Positions 1 to 8,727 of a stretch of DNA of 64,000 nt are shown here, piece after piece. The notes below the pieces were generated by a model. It saw only the letters and a list, made by a program, of their open reading frames with translations, was not told the DNA's origin and searched no databases. Made by a program: the position numbers and the translations under genes. The stretch is taken from contig NZ_JAAGLT010000002.1 in the NCBI RefSeq assembly GCF_010548275.1, forward strand, positions 248,001-312,000. The letters run 5' to 3'. Source of the DNA: Streptomyces sp. SID12488 (GTDB lineage Bacteria > Actinomycetota > Actinomycetes > Streptomycetales > Streptomycetaceae). Numbering within the stretch: the first letter of the stretch is position 1; each line of letters starts with the position of its first letter.

Positions 1-2
1 TC

Positions 3-467
3 GTGACGCCGCCGCCGGACGGGGAACACGAGCGCTACATCAGCCGGATTGTGCGGCAAGTGAACAGGCGGTCCCGGACCGACATGGACTTTTCCGGGAA
101 CAAGGGGCTGAAACTGAAGAGTGGGGAAGCCTGCCCGAAGAACCACGTGATCCCGGATGTCACATTCGCTCCCCTTGAGCTGGACGTCCTCGCGAGCGCA
201 GGCTCGTGGATGCCTTGTGACGGCGTTGCCATGGTGATGGAAGTGACGTCGACGAAACCCAGGGCTGACCGCGAGGTCAAACGCCGCTGCTACGCACGCG
301 GTGGCATCCCCCTTTATCTCCTCGTCGACCGCGATACGTCGTCGATCACGCTGTTCAGCGCCCCGGAGAAGGACGACTACCGCCAGCACTGCACCCTCCC
401 GCTCGGCAAGCCGGTGGCTCTCCCCGAGCCCTTCGCCTTCGACCTGGACACGACAGACTTCCTCTGA
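3..467 (+). CDS. Uma2-family (DUF820) endonuclease-like protein, 5' part outside the window
   Basis: Uma2 proteins have a PD-(D/E)XK-like fold and are very common in Streptomyces; their biological role is unclear. Visible family signs are the PPPDGEHE stretch near the visible N-terminus, VIPDVTFAP (the aspartate of the fold) near residue 52, and VMEVTS (E-V-T/S strand) near residue 79, followed by the usual YLLVDRD strand. The family normally has about 30-40 more residues upstream (the 'EEL..LPEG' region), so the GTG at position 3 is probably not the true start and the gene enters from the left. It ends 24 bp before the AraC gene. The family assignment is fairly sure; nuclease activity is inference only. 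Confidence 0.75.
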   Translation: MTPPPDGEHERYISRIVRQVNRRSRTDMDFSGNKGLKLKSGEACPKNHVIPDVTFAPLELDVLASAGSWMPCDGVAMVMEVTSTKPRADREVKRRCYARGGIPLYLLVDRDTSSITLFSAPEKDDYRQHCTLPLGKPVALPEPFAFDLDTTDFL

Positions 468-490
468 CGTCCGCGAAGTACCGTGGAACC

Positions 491-1357
491 GTGAACGCAC
501 GCGGGGGCACACGGGAACAGGCATTGTGGACCAGAGCGAGACTCGGCCGCTGCGGCCCCGCCCTCGACCTGCTCACCGCCTGTTTCGACCGGCACGTCTA
601 CGCCCCGCACGCCCACGACGAGTTCACCGTCGGCGTCAGCTCCAGCGGCGTCGAGATCATCGACTACCGGGGCGGGCGCATCTGCACCGACCCCGGTTCC
701 CTGGTCGTACTGGAACCCGGAGAGATCCACACAGGAGGCCCCGCCACCTCCGCCGGGTACTCCTACCGGGCCCTGTACGCCGACCCGGCCCTCCTCGCCG
801 ACGGCATCCTCGACGGCCGGTTCCCGCACTTCCGCGAGCCGCTGGTCGACGACCCCGAACTGGCCGCCGCCTTCCACACCGCGCACATCGAACTCAGCGC
901 CTGCCCCGACCCGTTGGAGGCCGAGTCCCGCCTGGCGTGGCTGCTGGCGGAACTGGCCCGCCGCCACTCCACGGCCCGCCCGGCGGACGACAGGGTCCCG
1001 GGCGAGGGGCGCATAGCCCGCGAGGTACGAACCCGCCTGGCGGACGAACTGACCGCCCCACCCTCCCTCGCCGACCTCGCCACCGACCTGGGCCTGTCCC
1101 GCTACCAACTCCTGCGCGCCTTCCGTACGACGGTCGGGATACCCCCGTACGCCTGGCTGGCCCAGCACCGCGTGACCCGGGCCCGCGGCCTACTGGACGC
1201 CGGCCTACGCCCCGCAGAAGTCGCGTCGCTCGTCGGCTTCGCCGACCAGGCGCACCTGACCCGCTGGTTCCGGCGCGTGATGGGGGTGACCCCGGCGGCG
1301 TACCGCAACAGCGTTCAAGACGGCGGACGGGAAGGCAGCCGACACTTGCCCGCATGA
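491..1357 (+). CDS. AraC family transcriptional regulator
   Basis: A 288-residue one-component regulator with a GTG start. The N-terminal cupin-like AraC ligand-binding domain carries HAHDEFTVGV (about residues 37-46) and LEPGEIHTG (about 77-85). The C-terminal double helix-turn-helix (about 180-280) contains LADLATDLGLSRYQLLRAF and the second recognition motif VASLVGFADQAHLTRWFRR, ending with the characteristic GVTPAAYR. Its stop codon overlaps the start of the downstream EamA exporter by 4 bp (ATGA), so the two are translationally coupled. The natural inference is that the regulator controls its own exporter. The ligand cannot be deduced. Confidence 0.9.
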   Translation: MNARGGTREQALWTRARLGRCGPALDLLTACFDRHVYAPHAHDEFTVGVSSSGVEIIDYRGGRICTDPGSLVVLEPGEIHTGGPATSAGYSYRALYADPALLADGILDGRFPHFREPLVDDPELAAAFHTAHIELSACPDPLEAESRLAWLLAELARRHSTARPADDRVPGEGRIAREVRTRLADELTAPPSLADLATDLGLSRYQLLRAFRTTVGIPPYAWLAQHRVTRARGLLDAGLRPAEVASLVGFADQAHLTRWFRRVMGVTPAAYRNSVQDGGREGSRHLPA

Positions 1358-2337
1358 CTGCACGCGGCTGGTTGTTGTTCTCCCTGATGGGAGTGGTCTG
1401 GGGCATCCCGTATCTGCTGATCAAGGTGGCGGTGGAGGCGGACCTGTCGCCGTCGACGGTGGTGTTCACGCGCTGCGTGCTGGGCGCGGCGCTCCTCCTC
1501 CCCTTCGCGATCCGCCAGGGCGGTCTCCCTCTCACGCTCCGCACGCACTGGCGCCCGATGCTGGCCTTCGCGGTCATCGAGATCATCGGCCCGTGGTGGA
1601 CCCTGACCGACGCGGAACGCCACCTCTCCAGCTCCACGGCGGGCCTGCTGATCGCGGGGGTACCGATAGTCGGGCTTGCGCTGGCCCGCTTCTTCGGCAG
1701 CACGGAGAGGCTGGGGGCCCGGCGGCTCACGGGCCTGACCCTGGGCCTGGCGGGCGTCGCGGTCCTGACCGTCCCGCACCTGACAGGCGGCGACGCCCGC
1801 TCACTCGCGGAGGTCCTGCTGACGGTGATCGGCTACGCCACGGCTCCGCTGATAGTGGCGCGCCATCTGAAGGACGTCCCGTCGCTCCACCTCACGGCGC
1901 CGTGCCTGGCACTGGCGGCGCTGGTGTACGCCCCGGCGGCGGTGATCACCCGCCCGGCCACCCTTCCGGCCACACACGTACTGCTGGCCCTGGCCGTCCT
2001 GGGCGTGGTCTGCACGGCCCTCGCCTTCGTGGCGTTCCTGGAGCTGATCAAGGAGGTCGGCCCGACCCGGGCGACGGTCTTCACGTACGTCAATCCGGCG
2101 GTCGCGGTGGCGGCGGGCGCCGTGTTCCTCGACGAACCGCTGACGGTCGGCATCCTCGCCGCCTTCGCGCTGATCCTGGCGGGATCTGTCCTGGCGACGG
2201 CCACTGGACCGCGTCGGGGCGGACGCCCGGTAGCATGGTCGACACGGCAGACGAGCCGGGCGGACGGCCGCGTGGACTCCCCTTCGGGGGCGCTCCCCGA
2301 GGAACGTCCGGGCTCCACAGGGCAGGGTGATGGCTAA
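1354..2337 (+). CDS. EamA/DMT family transporter (drug/metabolite exporter)
   Basis: A 327-residue integral membrane protein with about ten hydrophobic helices in two EamA repeats. The first repeat opens with GWLLFSLMGVVWGIPYLLIK; the second ends with PAVAVAAGAVFLDEPLT, the typical end of an EamA half. The start overlaps the AraC stop (ATGA), implying one operon. The last transmembrane helix ends near residue 285. The remaining ~40 residues are polar and unlike family tails, and most of them are encoded by the 5' part of rnpB (from about 2250). The reading frame therefore appears to have run into the RNA gene for lack of an earlier stop. The substrate is unknown. Confidence 0.88.
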   Translation: MTARGWLLFSLMGVVWGIPYLLIKVAVEADLSPSTVVFTRCVLGAALLLPFAIRQGGLPLTLRTHWRPMLAFAVIEIIGPWWTLTDAERHLSSSTAGLLIAGVPIVGLALARFFGSTERLGARRLTGLTLGLAGVAVLTVPHLTGGDARSLAEVLLTVIGYATAPLIVARHLKDVPSLHLTAPCLALAALVYAPAAVITRPATLPATHVLLALAVLGVVCTALAFVAFLELIKEVGPTRATVFTYVNPAVAVAAGAVFLDEPLTVGILAAFALILAGSVLATATGPRRGGRPVAWSTRQTSRADGRVDSPSGALPEERPGSTGQGDG

Positions 2338-2669
2338 CGGCCACCCGGGGTGACCCGCGGGACAGTGCCACAGAAAACAAACCGCCTGGCGCTTCGGCGC
2401 CGGGTAAGGGTGAAACGGTGGTGTAAGAGACCACCAGTGCCCAGGGCGACCTGGGCAGCTAGGTAAACCCCACCCGGAGCAAGGTCAAAAGGGAACGTCC
2501 CCAAGGATTTGGACGACGCTCCTGCGAGGACGTTCGAGGGCTGCCCGCCCGAGTCCCCGGGTAGACCGCACGAGGCCGGCGGCAACGCCGGCCCTAGATG
2601 GATGGCCGTCGCCGAGGGGATCGCGAGGTCCTCTCGGAAACAGAACCCGGCGTACGGCCCGGCTCGTCT
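2250..2669 (+). ncRNA. rnpB: RNase P RNA, bacterial class A
   Basis: Catalytic RNA of RNase P, which removes 5' leaders from tRNA precursors. Recognised from conserved blocks in order: the 5' P1 strand acgagccggg (2251-2260) pairing with cccggctcgt (about 2658-2667); the gaggaacgtccgggctccac block near 2299; the acagaaaacaaaccgcc core; gggtaagggtgaaacggtg with the following gtaagagaccacc; agatggatggccgtcgcc; and acagaaccc near the 3' end. The length of about 420 nt fits streptomycete rnpB. The 5' 88 nt lie inside the 3' end of the EamA CDS on the same strand, so any rnpB promoter must lie inside that coding region. Ends were set from the P1 helix. Confidence 0.95.
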
Positions 2670-2676
2670 GCCGCCA

Positions 2677-2715
2677 AGGGCCCTATGACCAGGGAAAATG
2701 CTGGTCAGGGGCCCT
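2677..2715 (+). terminator. rnpB terminator hairpin
   Basis: A 15-16 bp stem starts 7 nt after the RNA end. Arms are agggccctatgaccag (2677-2692) and ctggtcaggggccct (2701-2715) with one bulge and an 8-nt loop, followed by ctttcc. It is a strong factor-independent terminator apart from the short T run usual for Streptomyces. A diverged copy of this hairpin occurs at 11018-11052. Confidence 0.85.
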
Positions 2716-2787
2716 CTTTCCGTAGGTCGAAGGGCTTCATCAGGCCCCGGTCCGTAACGGTGCAAACCGGTACACGCGGCTGTGAAC

Positions 2788-2859
2788 GTAGCCATCAAGG
2801 TAGCCATCAAGGTAGCCATCAAGGTAGCCATCAAGGTGGCCACGAAGGCAGCCACCCAC
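2788..2859 (+). repeat. 12-bp tandem repeat, four perfect and two degenerate units
   Basis: Unit gtagccatcaag occurs four times perfectly (2788-2835), followed by gtggccacgaag and gcagccacccac. The unit length is a multiple of three, so open frames cross it, but none of them looks like a real gene. Two similar units (gtagccgtcaag, gtagccacgga) lie at about 10914-10937, just before the second copy of the rnpB 3' end. Confidence 0.9.
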
Positions 2860-3694
2860 GCGGCCACTGCGGGCACTCGTCCTGATCGTTGAGGTCTCAG
2901 TGAAGGAGATCGCGTATGCGGATCCGGCCTGACCTGGCAGAACGCTGACCTGCGCCGACGGTCGAAGGATGCGAGGAATCCCCGTTTTTCCCCGTGACGC
3001 GCCACCGTAACGAGCATGCGGGGGCACCTTGAAGGCCCTCGGTGCGCGCAGCGCCTCGCGGATGGCGCAGGGCCGTGCCACGCGGGAGCGTGTGTGGGGC
3101 GAGAACTGCTCGCGGGTCATGGCGGGGAAGGTACCGCCCCCGGGGTTCTGGTGTCGCGGCCTGGCCGGGGCCCATGCCCAGACCGCCGGCCTGGCCGCGG
3201 GGTTCCGGCACGGACCGGACGACGCGCACCCGAGGAGTCAACGGGCTGGTGGGTCGGCGCCGGAAGTCTTGCCGGGGTGTGGACCCTGCACCGGGGAGGC
3301 GGAGCAGGGGCCGTCACCCCAGCCGGATGCGCTACCAGGTCGAAGTGGACCTACGCGGTGACACGATGGTCACGATTCGCACGTGCCGGTGGCCACAGCC
3401 CGGCTCGAGGAAGGGGCACGGGAGCGGCTCGGAACCGTCCATGGCGGCCGACGAGCGGAGCCAGGGGGAGATACCGGATCGGGCGTAGGCGGGCGGGCGC
3501 CTGCACGAGCTGGTGCGACGCCAGATGGCGTGAGCGACGCCCCGTGTGGCCCGCCGTCCCGGCGTCCGGCTGCGCGGCGAGGGCCACGAGGTAGTTGGGG
3601 GACTTTCCCTCATGCGCCCGGTGTACGCGGCGGGCACATTGGTGGCCATGTCTCAGCACGACGTCACCACGCGTGCGCAACCGAGGGGAAGTCG
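2860..3694. other. Gene-free stretch between rnpB and the Ca-binding protein
   Basis: About 0.8 kb with several overlapping open frames on both strands, all arginine-rich, low in complexity and without convincing start sites or domains. No RNA gene was recognised. The part just before 3695 should contain the promoter and ribosome site (gaggggaa at about 3683-3690) of the secreted protein. Confidence 0.6.
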
Positions 3695-4606
3695 ATGGGC
3701 AGAAAAGCGTTACTCCGGGTCCTGATGGTCGCCGTGATGGCGGGTTCCGCGGTGTCCTTGACCGCGGGGCCCGCGAGCGCGGCCACAGGGGTGTTCGTGA
3801 GCGGGGGTGATGTGATCGTCAACGCGGGGTCGGGCGTCGCGAACAACATCACGGTCTCCCTGTCGGGAAGTTTCGTCGTCATTCAGGACACCGCCGCCAC
3901 CCTGACGGCCGGCATCGGCTGCTCGGCTCAGATCAACGGATCGGTGGCCTGCCAGGTCGGCAGCTTCCCGACGGTGGTGGTGAACGCCGGGGACCTGAAC
4001 GACCGGATCACCAAGACCGGCAATGTCCGGGGCAACCTGAAGGGCGAGTCGGGCAACGACATCATCGGCGGCGGCCCCAGCCCGGGCAGCAACATCCTCA
4101 ACGGCGGGGCGGGCAACGACACTCTCAACGGTGGCCCCACCTTCGACCTCCTCATCGGCGGCCCCGGCGCCGACACGCTCAGCGGCGGGGGCGGCACCAC
4201 CGACATCGCCAGCTACTTCGAGAGCGGCTCGGGGGTGGTCGTCGACATCGACAACGCCGCCGACGACGGCGTCGGCGGCGAGGGCGACAACGTCCTCACC
4301 GACGTGGAGACCATCTACGGCAGCGAGTTCAACGACACGATCACCGGGAGCGCGTCGAACGACACCATGCTCGGCTACGGGGGCAACGACCGGCTGGTCG
4401 GCGGGGCGGGCAACGACAGCCTGGTCGGGGACCTCGTCCCGTCGAGCAGCGGCCGGACCGGTGCCGACACCCTGGTCGGCGGTCCCGGGAACGACACCCT
4501 GAACGGCGTGGACAACATCCTGGGCAACGACAGTGTCGACGGGGGCGCCAACACCGACACCTGCACCGCCGACACCGGGGACACCAAGAGTCTCTGCGAG
4601 GCGTGA
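3695..4606 (+). CDS. Secreted calcium-binding protein with RTX-like (hemolysin-type) repeats
   Basis: A 303-residue exported protein. The signal peptide (about 1-30) has a basic start MGRKALLR, a hydrophobic core and an Ala-x-Ala type cleavage region (GPASAA). The mature part contains glycine/aspartate nonapeptide repeats of the GGxGxDxLx type: LNGGAGNDTLNGG, LIGGPGADTLSGG, GYGGNDRLVGGAGNDSL and GGPGNDTLNG. In the family these form a Ca-binding parallel beta-roll. No protease or adhesin domain is attached, so the role outside the cell is unknown. Two cysteine pairs (GCSAQ/ACQV and DTCTA/SLCEA) could form disulfides. The start was chosen for the ribosome site gaggggaa and the signal peptide. 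Confidence 0.85.
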   Translation: MGRKALLRVLMVAVMAGSAVSLTAGPASAATGVFVSGGDVIVNAGSGVANNITVSLSGSFVVIQDTAATLTAGIGCSAQINGSVACQVGSFPTVVVNAGDLNDRITKTGNVRGNLKGESGNDIIGGGPSPGSNILNGGAGNDTLNGGPTFDLLIGGPGADTLSGGGGTTDIASYFESGSGVVVDIDNAADDGVGGEGDNVLTDVETIYGSEFNDTITGSASNDTMLGYGGNDRLVGGAGNDSLVGDLVPSSSGRTGADTLVGGPGNDTLNGVDNILGNDSVDGGANTDTCTADTGDTKSLCEA

Positions 4607-4613
4607 GTAAAGG

Positions 4614-4681
4614 CCGCACGGGACCAATCCAGGGTTATGCACGGGACCAATGCAGGCATATACCGGAATGATCCCGTGCGG
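4614..4681. repeat. Direct and inverted repeats between convergent genes
   Basis: Two 18-bp direct copies of gcacgggaccaat(c/g)cagg (4616-4633 and 4639-4656, one mismatch) are enclosed by an inverted pair ccgcacggga (4614-4623) and tcccgtgcgg (4672-4681). The site lies between the stop codons of the Ca-binding protein and the LAL regulator, so a transcription-end role is likely. The long loop is unusual for a simple terminator. Confidence 0.6.
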
Positions 4682-4775
4682 TCAGCAGTCAGCGGTCAGC
4701 CCACGTCAGGTGTCGGCGTCGCCCGCCACCGTAGGGGGAGCGACCTTCGCTGCCGCGGCGCAAAGCGCGCCGGAG

Positions 4776-7700
4776 TCACTGCCCGTCCGAGTACCGGCGC
4801 GCCAGGCCGCGCAGGGCGGTCCGGCTGCTCTGGCCGGTGCGGTCGCGGAGACTCGCCAGGTGCTTTTCGACGGTGCGGGGCGAGAGGAACAGCTGCTGGG
4901 CGATCTCCTGGTTGCCGAGCCCCCGGCCGAGCAGGCGCAGCACCTCGTACTCCCGGGCGGTCACCCCCGTCCGCCGCAGCTCCGGCGGAATCGTGTCATG
5001 GCCCTGGCGTCGCCGGGGCACGGGAGAGCCCGCTTCCCGCAGCAGGGCACGGCAGGCCGCCGACATCCGTGTCGTGCCCCGGTCGTGGAAGAACTGCTCG
5101 GCGGCGCGCAGCCACTCGACAGGCTGCCCCCAGTCGTCCGTGAGAGCCGCCTGGGCACCCAGGCGCAGACACAGGTGACGGGCCATGGGAATGGTGTCGG
5201 TACCGGCCAGGGCTTCCTCGGCCACCTTGGCGGCCTCGGCGGCCCGGCCTTCGCGGCCCAGCAGCACAGCTCGGGACCATCCCACGAAGGGCCTGTCCCA
5301 GTGGACCTGGGTGAGCCGGTCGGCGACCGCGCCGTCCAGCTCCGCCCAGCCGGCCGCGCCCCGTACGGTGCGCAGGAGCAGGTACGGGCCGAGGAAACCG
5401 ATGACCCCGCGGGTGCTGGGCAGTGCCCGCATGGTCCGGTCCGCCTCGGTGAACTCGGCCATGGCACGGTCGGGTTCCTCCAGCAGCAGGGAACACACGC
5501 CCCGGGCCCAGCCCCACACCGAGGTGTCGGCGTAGCCCCAGACCGCTCCGGCGCTCCCCCCGGCCAACGCGGTCTCCAGTACGTGCAGCGCGGCCTGGAG
5601 TTTCTCCCGTTCGCCTCGGGAGGCGGCGATGACGGCGTCCATCGCGACACCGATCAGCTGCACCTCGCGCAGCCGCAGCCTGTCGGCTGTCGTGCGGAGC
5701 CGCTCGGCGTACTCCAGGGCCCCGTCCAGGTCGTCGCGCAGCACATGAGCCTGCGTCAGATGCGTGTCGGCCCAGGCTGTCAGAAGCACGGCACCGGTCT
5801 CCTCGGCCGCCTTCCGTGCTGCCAGCAGCCGATCGGTACCGGTGAACCGGATCCGGTCCAGCGCACCGAGTTCCAGCAGGCCGCGTATCCGCCAGACCGG
5901 CAGGGCATGTGCCTCGGCCGTGGACACCAGACGTTCGAACACCTTCTCCGCCTCGGCCAGGTCGTGGGGCCGCAGGCAGTACCCGAGGATGTTCAGCGCC
6001 TTGCAGCTCACCTCCGGCAGCCCGACCGCCTCGGCAGCGGCCAGTGCCCCTTCGGCCAGGACCCGGGCGCTCTCCAGCCGGTCCGGGCGCTGTGAGCCGA
6101 GCACCAGGTGCGCCGCCACGGCGTCCAGGGCGGCCCGGGACGCCGCGTCGGGCTCGGCGCCGAGCAGTTCCCGTGCCCGGCGCACGGCGGTCAGACCTTC
6201 CTCCCACTGCTGTGCGGTGGCCGCGGCCCGGGCCCGGGTCAGGAAGCCCGCGGCGCGCCGGGCGGCGGGCGCGCCCCACGCGATCAGGACATGGTCCAGC
6301 CGATCGCCGAGCTCCGGGACGCGCTGGACGTCGCCCGTCAGGACGAGCGTCCCCAGCAGTTCCTCCAGCAGCCGGGCCACTGTCTCGGGCGGCGTGTCCG
6401 TGGCATCGGCGGTCAGTTCCAGGCCCCGGTCGAGGAGTTCCACCGCGGTCAGCAGCGCGCCGCGTAGGACCGCCTGCCGACTGGCCCGGGTGAGCAGCGC
6501 AGCCGCCCGGGCCGGCTGCCCGCCGGCGACGCACAGCTCCGCGGCCAGGCGGTACAGGTCGTCGCCCGAGCCGCCGCCGAGCAGACCTCGGAGCTCCCCG
6601 CCCCGGTCGGGGCGGTCGGTCCCCGACTCCGGCACCGCCGCGTCGGCGGCCTCGATGGCGTCGGCGGCGGCGAGACAGAGCGCCGCCCGCTCAGCGGGCA
6701 GCAGCCGGTGGGCGATGGCGTCGGCTGTCAGGGCGTGGCGGAAGGAGTGCCAGCCGGGCTGCTCCGCGGTGGCGCCGTCGGTGACCAGGTGGGCCCGTGC
6801 CGCATGTCTCAGCTGGCGGAGCGCCGTCATCCGGTCGAGCTCGGCGACACGGGCGGCCACGTCCACGGGGAACCGCCTGCCCAGGACCGCCGCCGCTTCC
6901 AGGAGCGCGATCCCGGGCGGTTCCAGGTGGTCGACGCGCTGGAGGACGGCGGCGGCGACCGTCGTGGGTACGCCGGCGTTCAGCGCGCCGGTCACCGTCC
7001 AGCCGTCGTTCCGCGTCCGGACGAGGTTGCCGCTGTCGACCATGGCCTGCAGCAGTTCCTCAACGACGAAGGGGACGCCCTCGGAGACGGCGTGCAGGCG
7101 GTCCAGTACGGCCGCCGGCACCTTGCCGGCGTCGTCGTGGCCCAGACAGCGGGCGGCCAGTTCCGCCGTGTGGGCGGGCCCGAGGCGCGCCAGGCGCAGT
7201 GTGCGGGCCGCACGGCGGGATACCGCGGCCTCGGCGAGGTCGAGGGCCGGTCCGGGCCCACCGCGCAGGGTGGCCAGCAAGGCGGCCCGCTGGCCGGGGA
7301 GGTTGTCCGTGAGGTAGTCGACGATGGTGAGCGTGTCGGCGTCCGCGTCGTGCAGGTCCTCCAGCACCAGTAAGCAGCCATGGGTACGTCCGAGGACCCC
7401 CAGGAGCCGCAGCACCGCCTCGGCGTAACCCACCAGCGGCGCGCCGTCCTGCGGCGCCAGCCCGCACAGCCGTGACAGCAGCGGCTCGTAGGGGCCCAAG
7501 TCCCCGTCCGCAGGCGCCCCTTCACCGCGCAGTCCGGAGAACACGGCCTCCGCCAGCGGGCGCAGGGGCACCGCGCGCCCGGCCGACGCGGCCCGCCCGC
7601 GCAGCACCCGCGACCCGGTGCGCGCGGCAGCAGCCACGGCTTCTTCCACGAGGCGCGACTTGCCGATACCCGGCTCGCCCAGCACGAACACCGACGAGCC

Positions 7701-7886
7701 CCGCCCTTCGCCCGCCGACCGTCCCACCTCGGTCAGAAGGTTCAGCTCCGGTCCTCGGCCGACCAGTGCCGGTGACGACAACGACACTCGGGCCCCCTGC
7801 GCCTTCTTCGCCTTCTTCGAATTCTTCCGGGATGTCCCGGCCGCCCCCTCGAATGCTCCTTCGAGTCCGTACAGCGTAGTGCCCAC
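4776..7886 (-). CDS. LAL-type LuxR regulator with N-terminal AAA ATPase
   Basis: A 1036-residue large ATP-binding regulator of the LuxR family. The STAND-type ATPase module carries Walker A GEPGIGKS (about residue 70) and a Walker B-like LLVLEDLHDADAD (about 168). A long helical TPR-like middle follows. The C-terminal LuxR helix-turn-helix (about 970-1030) reads LTAREYEVL-like, then NQEIAQQLFLSPRTVEKHLASL. LAL proteins usually act as dedicated activators of nearby or biosynthetic genes. No biosynthetic cluster is visible here, and the target is unknown. GTG start; the divergent lipoprotein gene begins 159 bp away. The first ~35 residues are lysine-rich and low complexity. Confidence 0.9.
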   Translation of the reverse strand: MGTTLYGLEGAFEGAAGTSRKNSKKAKKAQGARVSLSSPALVGRGPELNLLTEVGRSAGEGRGSSVFVLGEPGIGKSRLVEEAVAAAARTGSRVLRGRAASAGRAVPLRPLAEAVFSGLRGEGAPADGDLGPYEPLLSRLCGLAPQDGAPLVGYAEAVLRLLGVLGRTHGCLLVLEDLHDADADTLTIVDYLTDNLPGQRAALLATLRGGPGPALDLAEAAVSRRAARTLRLARLGPAHTAELAARCLGHDDAGKVPAAVLDRLHAVSEGVPFVVEELLQAMVDSGNLVRTRNDGWTVTGALNAGVPTTVAAAVLQRVDHLEPPGIALLEAAAVLGRRFPVDVAARVAELDRMTALRQLRHAARAHLVTDGATAEQPGWHSFRHALTADAIAHRLLPAERAALCLAAADAIEAADAAVPESGTDRPDRGGELRGLLGGGSGDDLYRLAAELCVAGGQPARAAALLTRASRQAVLRGALLTAVELLDRGLELTADATDTPPETVARLLEELLGTLVLTGDVQRVPELGDRLDHVLIAWGAPAARRAAGFLTRARAAATAQQWEEGLTAVRRARELLGAEPDAASRAALDAVAAHLVLGSQRPDRLESARVLAEGALAAAEAVGLPEVSCKALNILGYCLRPHDLAEAEKVFERLVSTAEAHALPVWRIRGLLELGALDRIRFTGTDRLLAARKAAEETGAVLLTAWADTHLTQAHVLRDDLDGALEYAERLRTTADRLRLREVQLIGVAMDAVIAASRGEREKLQAALHVLETALAGGSAGAVWGYADTSVWGWARGVCSLLLEEPDRAMAEFTEADRTMRALPSTRGVIGFLGPYLLLRTVRGAAGWAELDGAVADRLTQVHWDRPFVGWSRAVLLGREGRAAEAAKVAEEALAGTDTIPMARHLCLRLGAQAALTDDWGQPVEWLRAAEQFFHDRGTTRMSAACRALLREAGSPVPRRRQGHDTIPPELRRTGVTAREYEVLRLLGRGLGNQEIAQQLFLSPRTVEKHLASLRDRTGQSSRTALRGLARRYSDGQ

Positions 7887-7976
7887 GAGTCACAGGGGAC
7901 GCACAACTAGATGGGGGCTCTTCCCCCATGCCCCCGGCAGCAGGCGCACGGCATCCTCTTCTCAGCAGGTTGGGGG

Positions 7977-8014
7977 GACAGGGCATGTCCGGGGGAGGGG
8001 GGACATGCCCTGTC
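7977..8014 (+). promoter_or_regulatory. Perfect 14-bp hairpin upstream of the lipoprotein gene
   Basis: Arms gacagggcatgtcc (7977-7990) and ggacatgccctgtc (8001-8014) with a G-rich loop, followed by a pyrimidine tract (tgctgttctttctt). It lies between two divergent genes, 30 bp before the lipoprotein start, so it is either a leader attenuator or terminator, or an operator. It is not an end-of-gene terminator for any visible CDS. Confidence 0.6.
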
Positions 8015-8044
8015 TGCTGTTCTTTCTTCGATGGGCGGATCCAA

Positions 8045-8680
8045 ATGCATTCAAGGTCTTCGATTCTGGTCACCGCCGGGCTTCTGGCTGTGGTCCTGTC
8101 CGGATGCTCGTCGCTCACGGGAAGCCCGGGAGGGGGTGCCGGCACGTCGCCGTCGACAGGTTCGGCAGCCGAAGGGCCGGACGTGCCGGCGTCCGCCCTG
8201 GATCTGGAGCGCGTGTGCACGGACGGGCTCGGCTACGCGGGGATGCCCGCCTACGACCGTACGAAGAAGACCGTGCATCCGGCGATGCTCATGAACCACC
8301 CCGGCGACACCTGGTCACAGTTCGAGCCGCCCTCCGGGGACTTCCCCAGGGGCTGGATCCTCGGCTACGCGGACAAGCCCGCCGAAGCCGAGCTGGTCGT
8401 CTGCGTCGAACGCACCAAGGCGACCCCGACCGGCAAGGTGTGCGACATGGAGACCGATGACGGCAAGCCGCTGAAGATACGCACGTACAACACCTCCTAC
8501 CGACTGAGCGTGGTCGAGTCGCGGACGGGCGAAGAACTGTACGAGCACACCGGTGAGGCCAAGTCCGACGAGTGCCCGGTGTACATCTTCACCTCGGAGG
8601 GCGAGGACAAGGACAAGTACTACAACGAAGTGCGGCCCAAGGACTATCGCAAGCGCGTCCAGCCCTTCATCGCGCCGTAG
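8045..8680 (+). CDS. Putative lipoprotein of unknown function
   Basis: A 211-residue protein with a lipoprotein signal: a short basic start, hydrophobic core and lipobox LSGC, with Cys about residue 20, then a Ser/Gly/Thr-rich linker to about residue 45. The globular part has four cysteines (VCTDG, VCVER, VCDME, DECPV) and no family I recognise. Exposure on the outer face of the membrane is inferred from the lipobox. The start was chosen because it places the lipobox correctly; the ribosome site is weak. It lies 47 bp upstream of the dienelactone hydrolase gene and may share its transcript. Confidence 0.75.
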   Translation: MHSRSSILVTAGLLAVVLSGCSSLTGSPGGGAGTSPSTGSAAEGPDVPASALDLERVCTDGLGYAGMPAYDRTKKTVHPAMLMNHPGDTWSQFEPPSGDFPRGWILGYADKPAEAELVVCVERTKATPTGKVCDMETDDGKPLKIRTYNTSYRLSVVESRTGEELYEHTGEAKSDECPVYIFTSEGEDKDKYYNEVRPKDYRKRVQPFIAP

Positions 8681-8727
8681 TCCTCACTTCGGCCACCCCC
8701 GCCCCCAGACCTCCCCTGGAGGAGAGT

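Noticed and set aside
2788..2859. 12-bp tandem array as a small CRISPR or coding repeat (His-Gln-Gly-Ser)
   Set aside because: Units are directly adjacent without spacers, and no frame through them has a believable start, ribosome site or domain.
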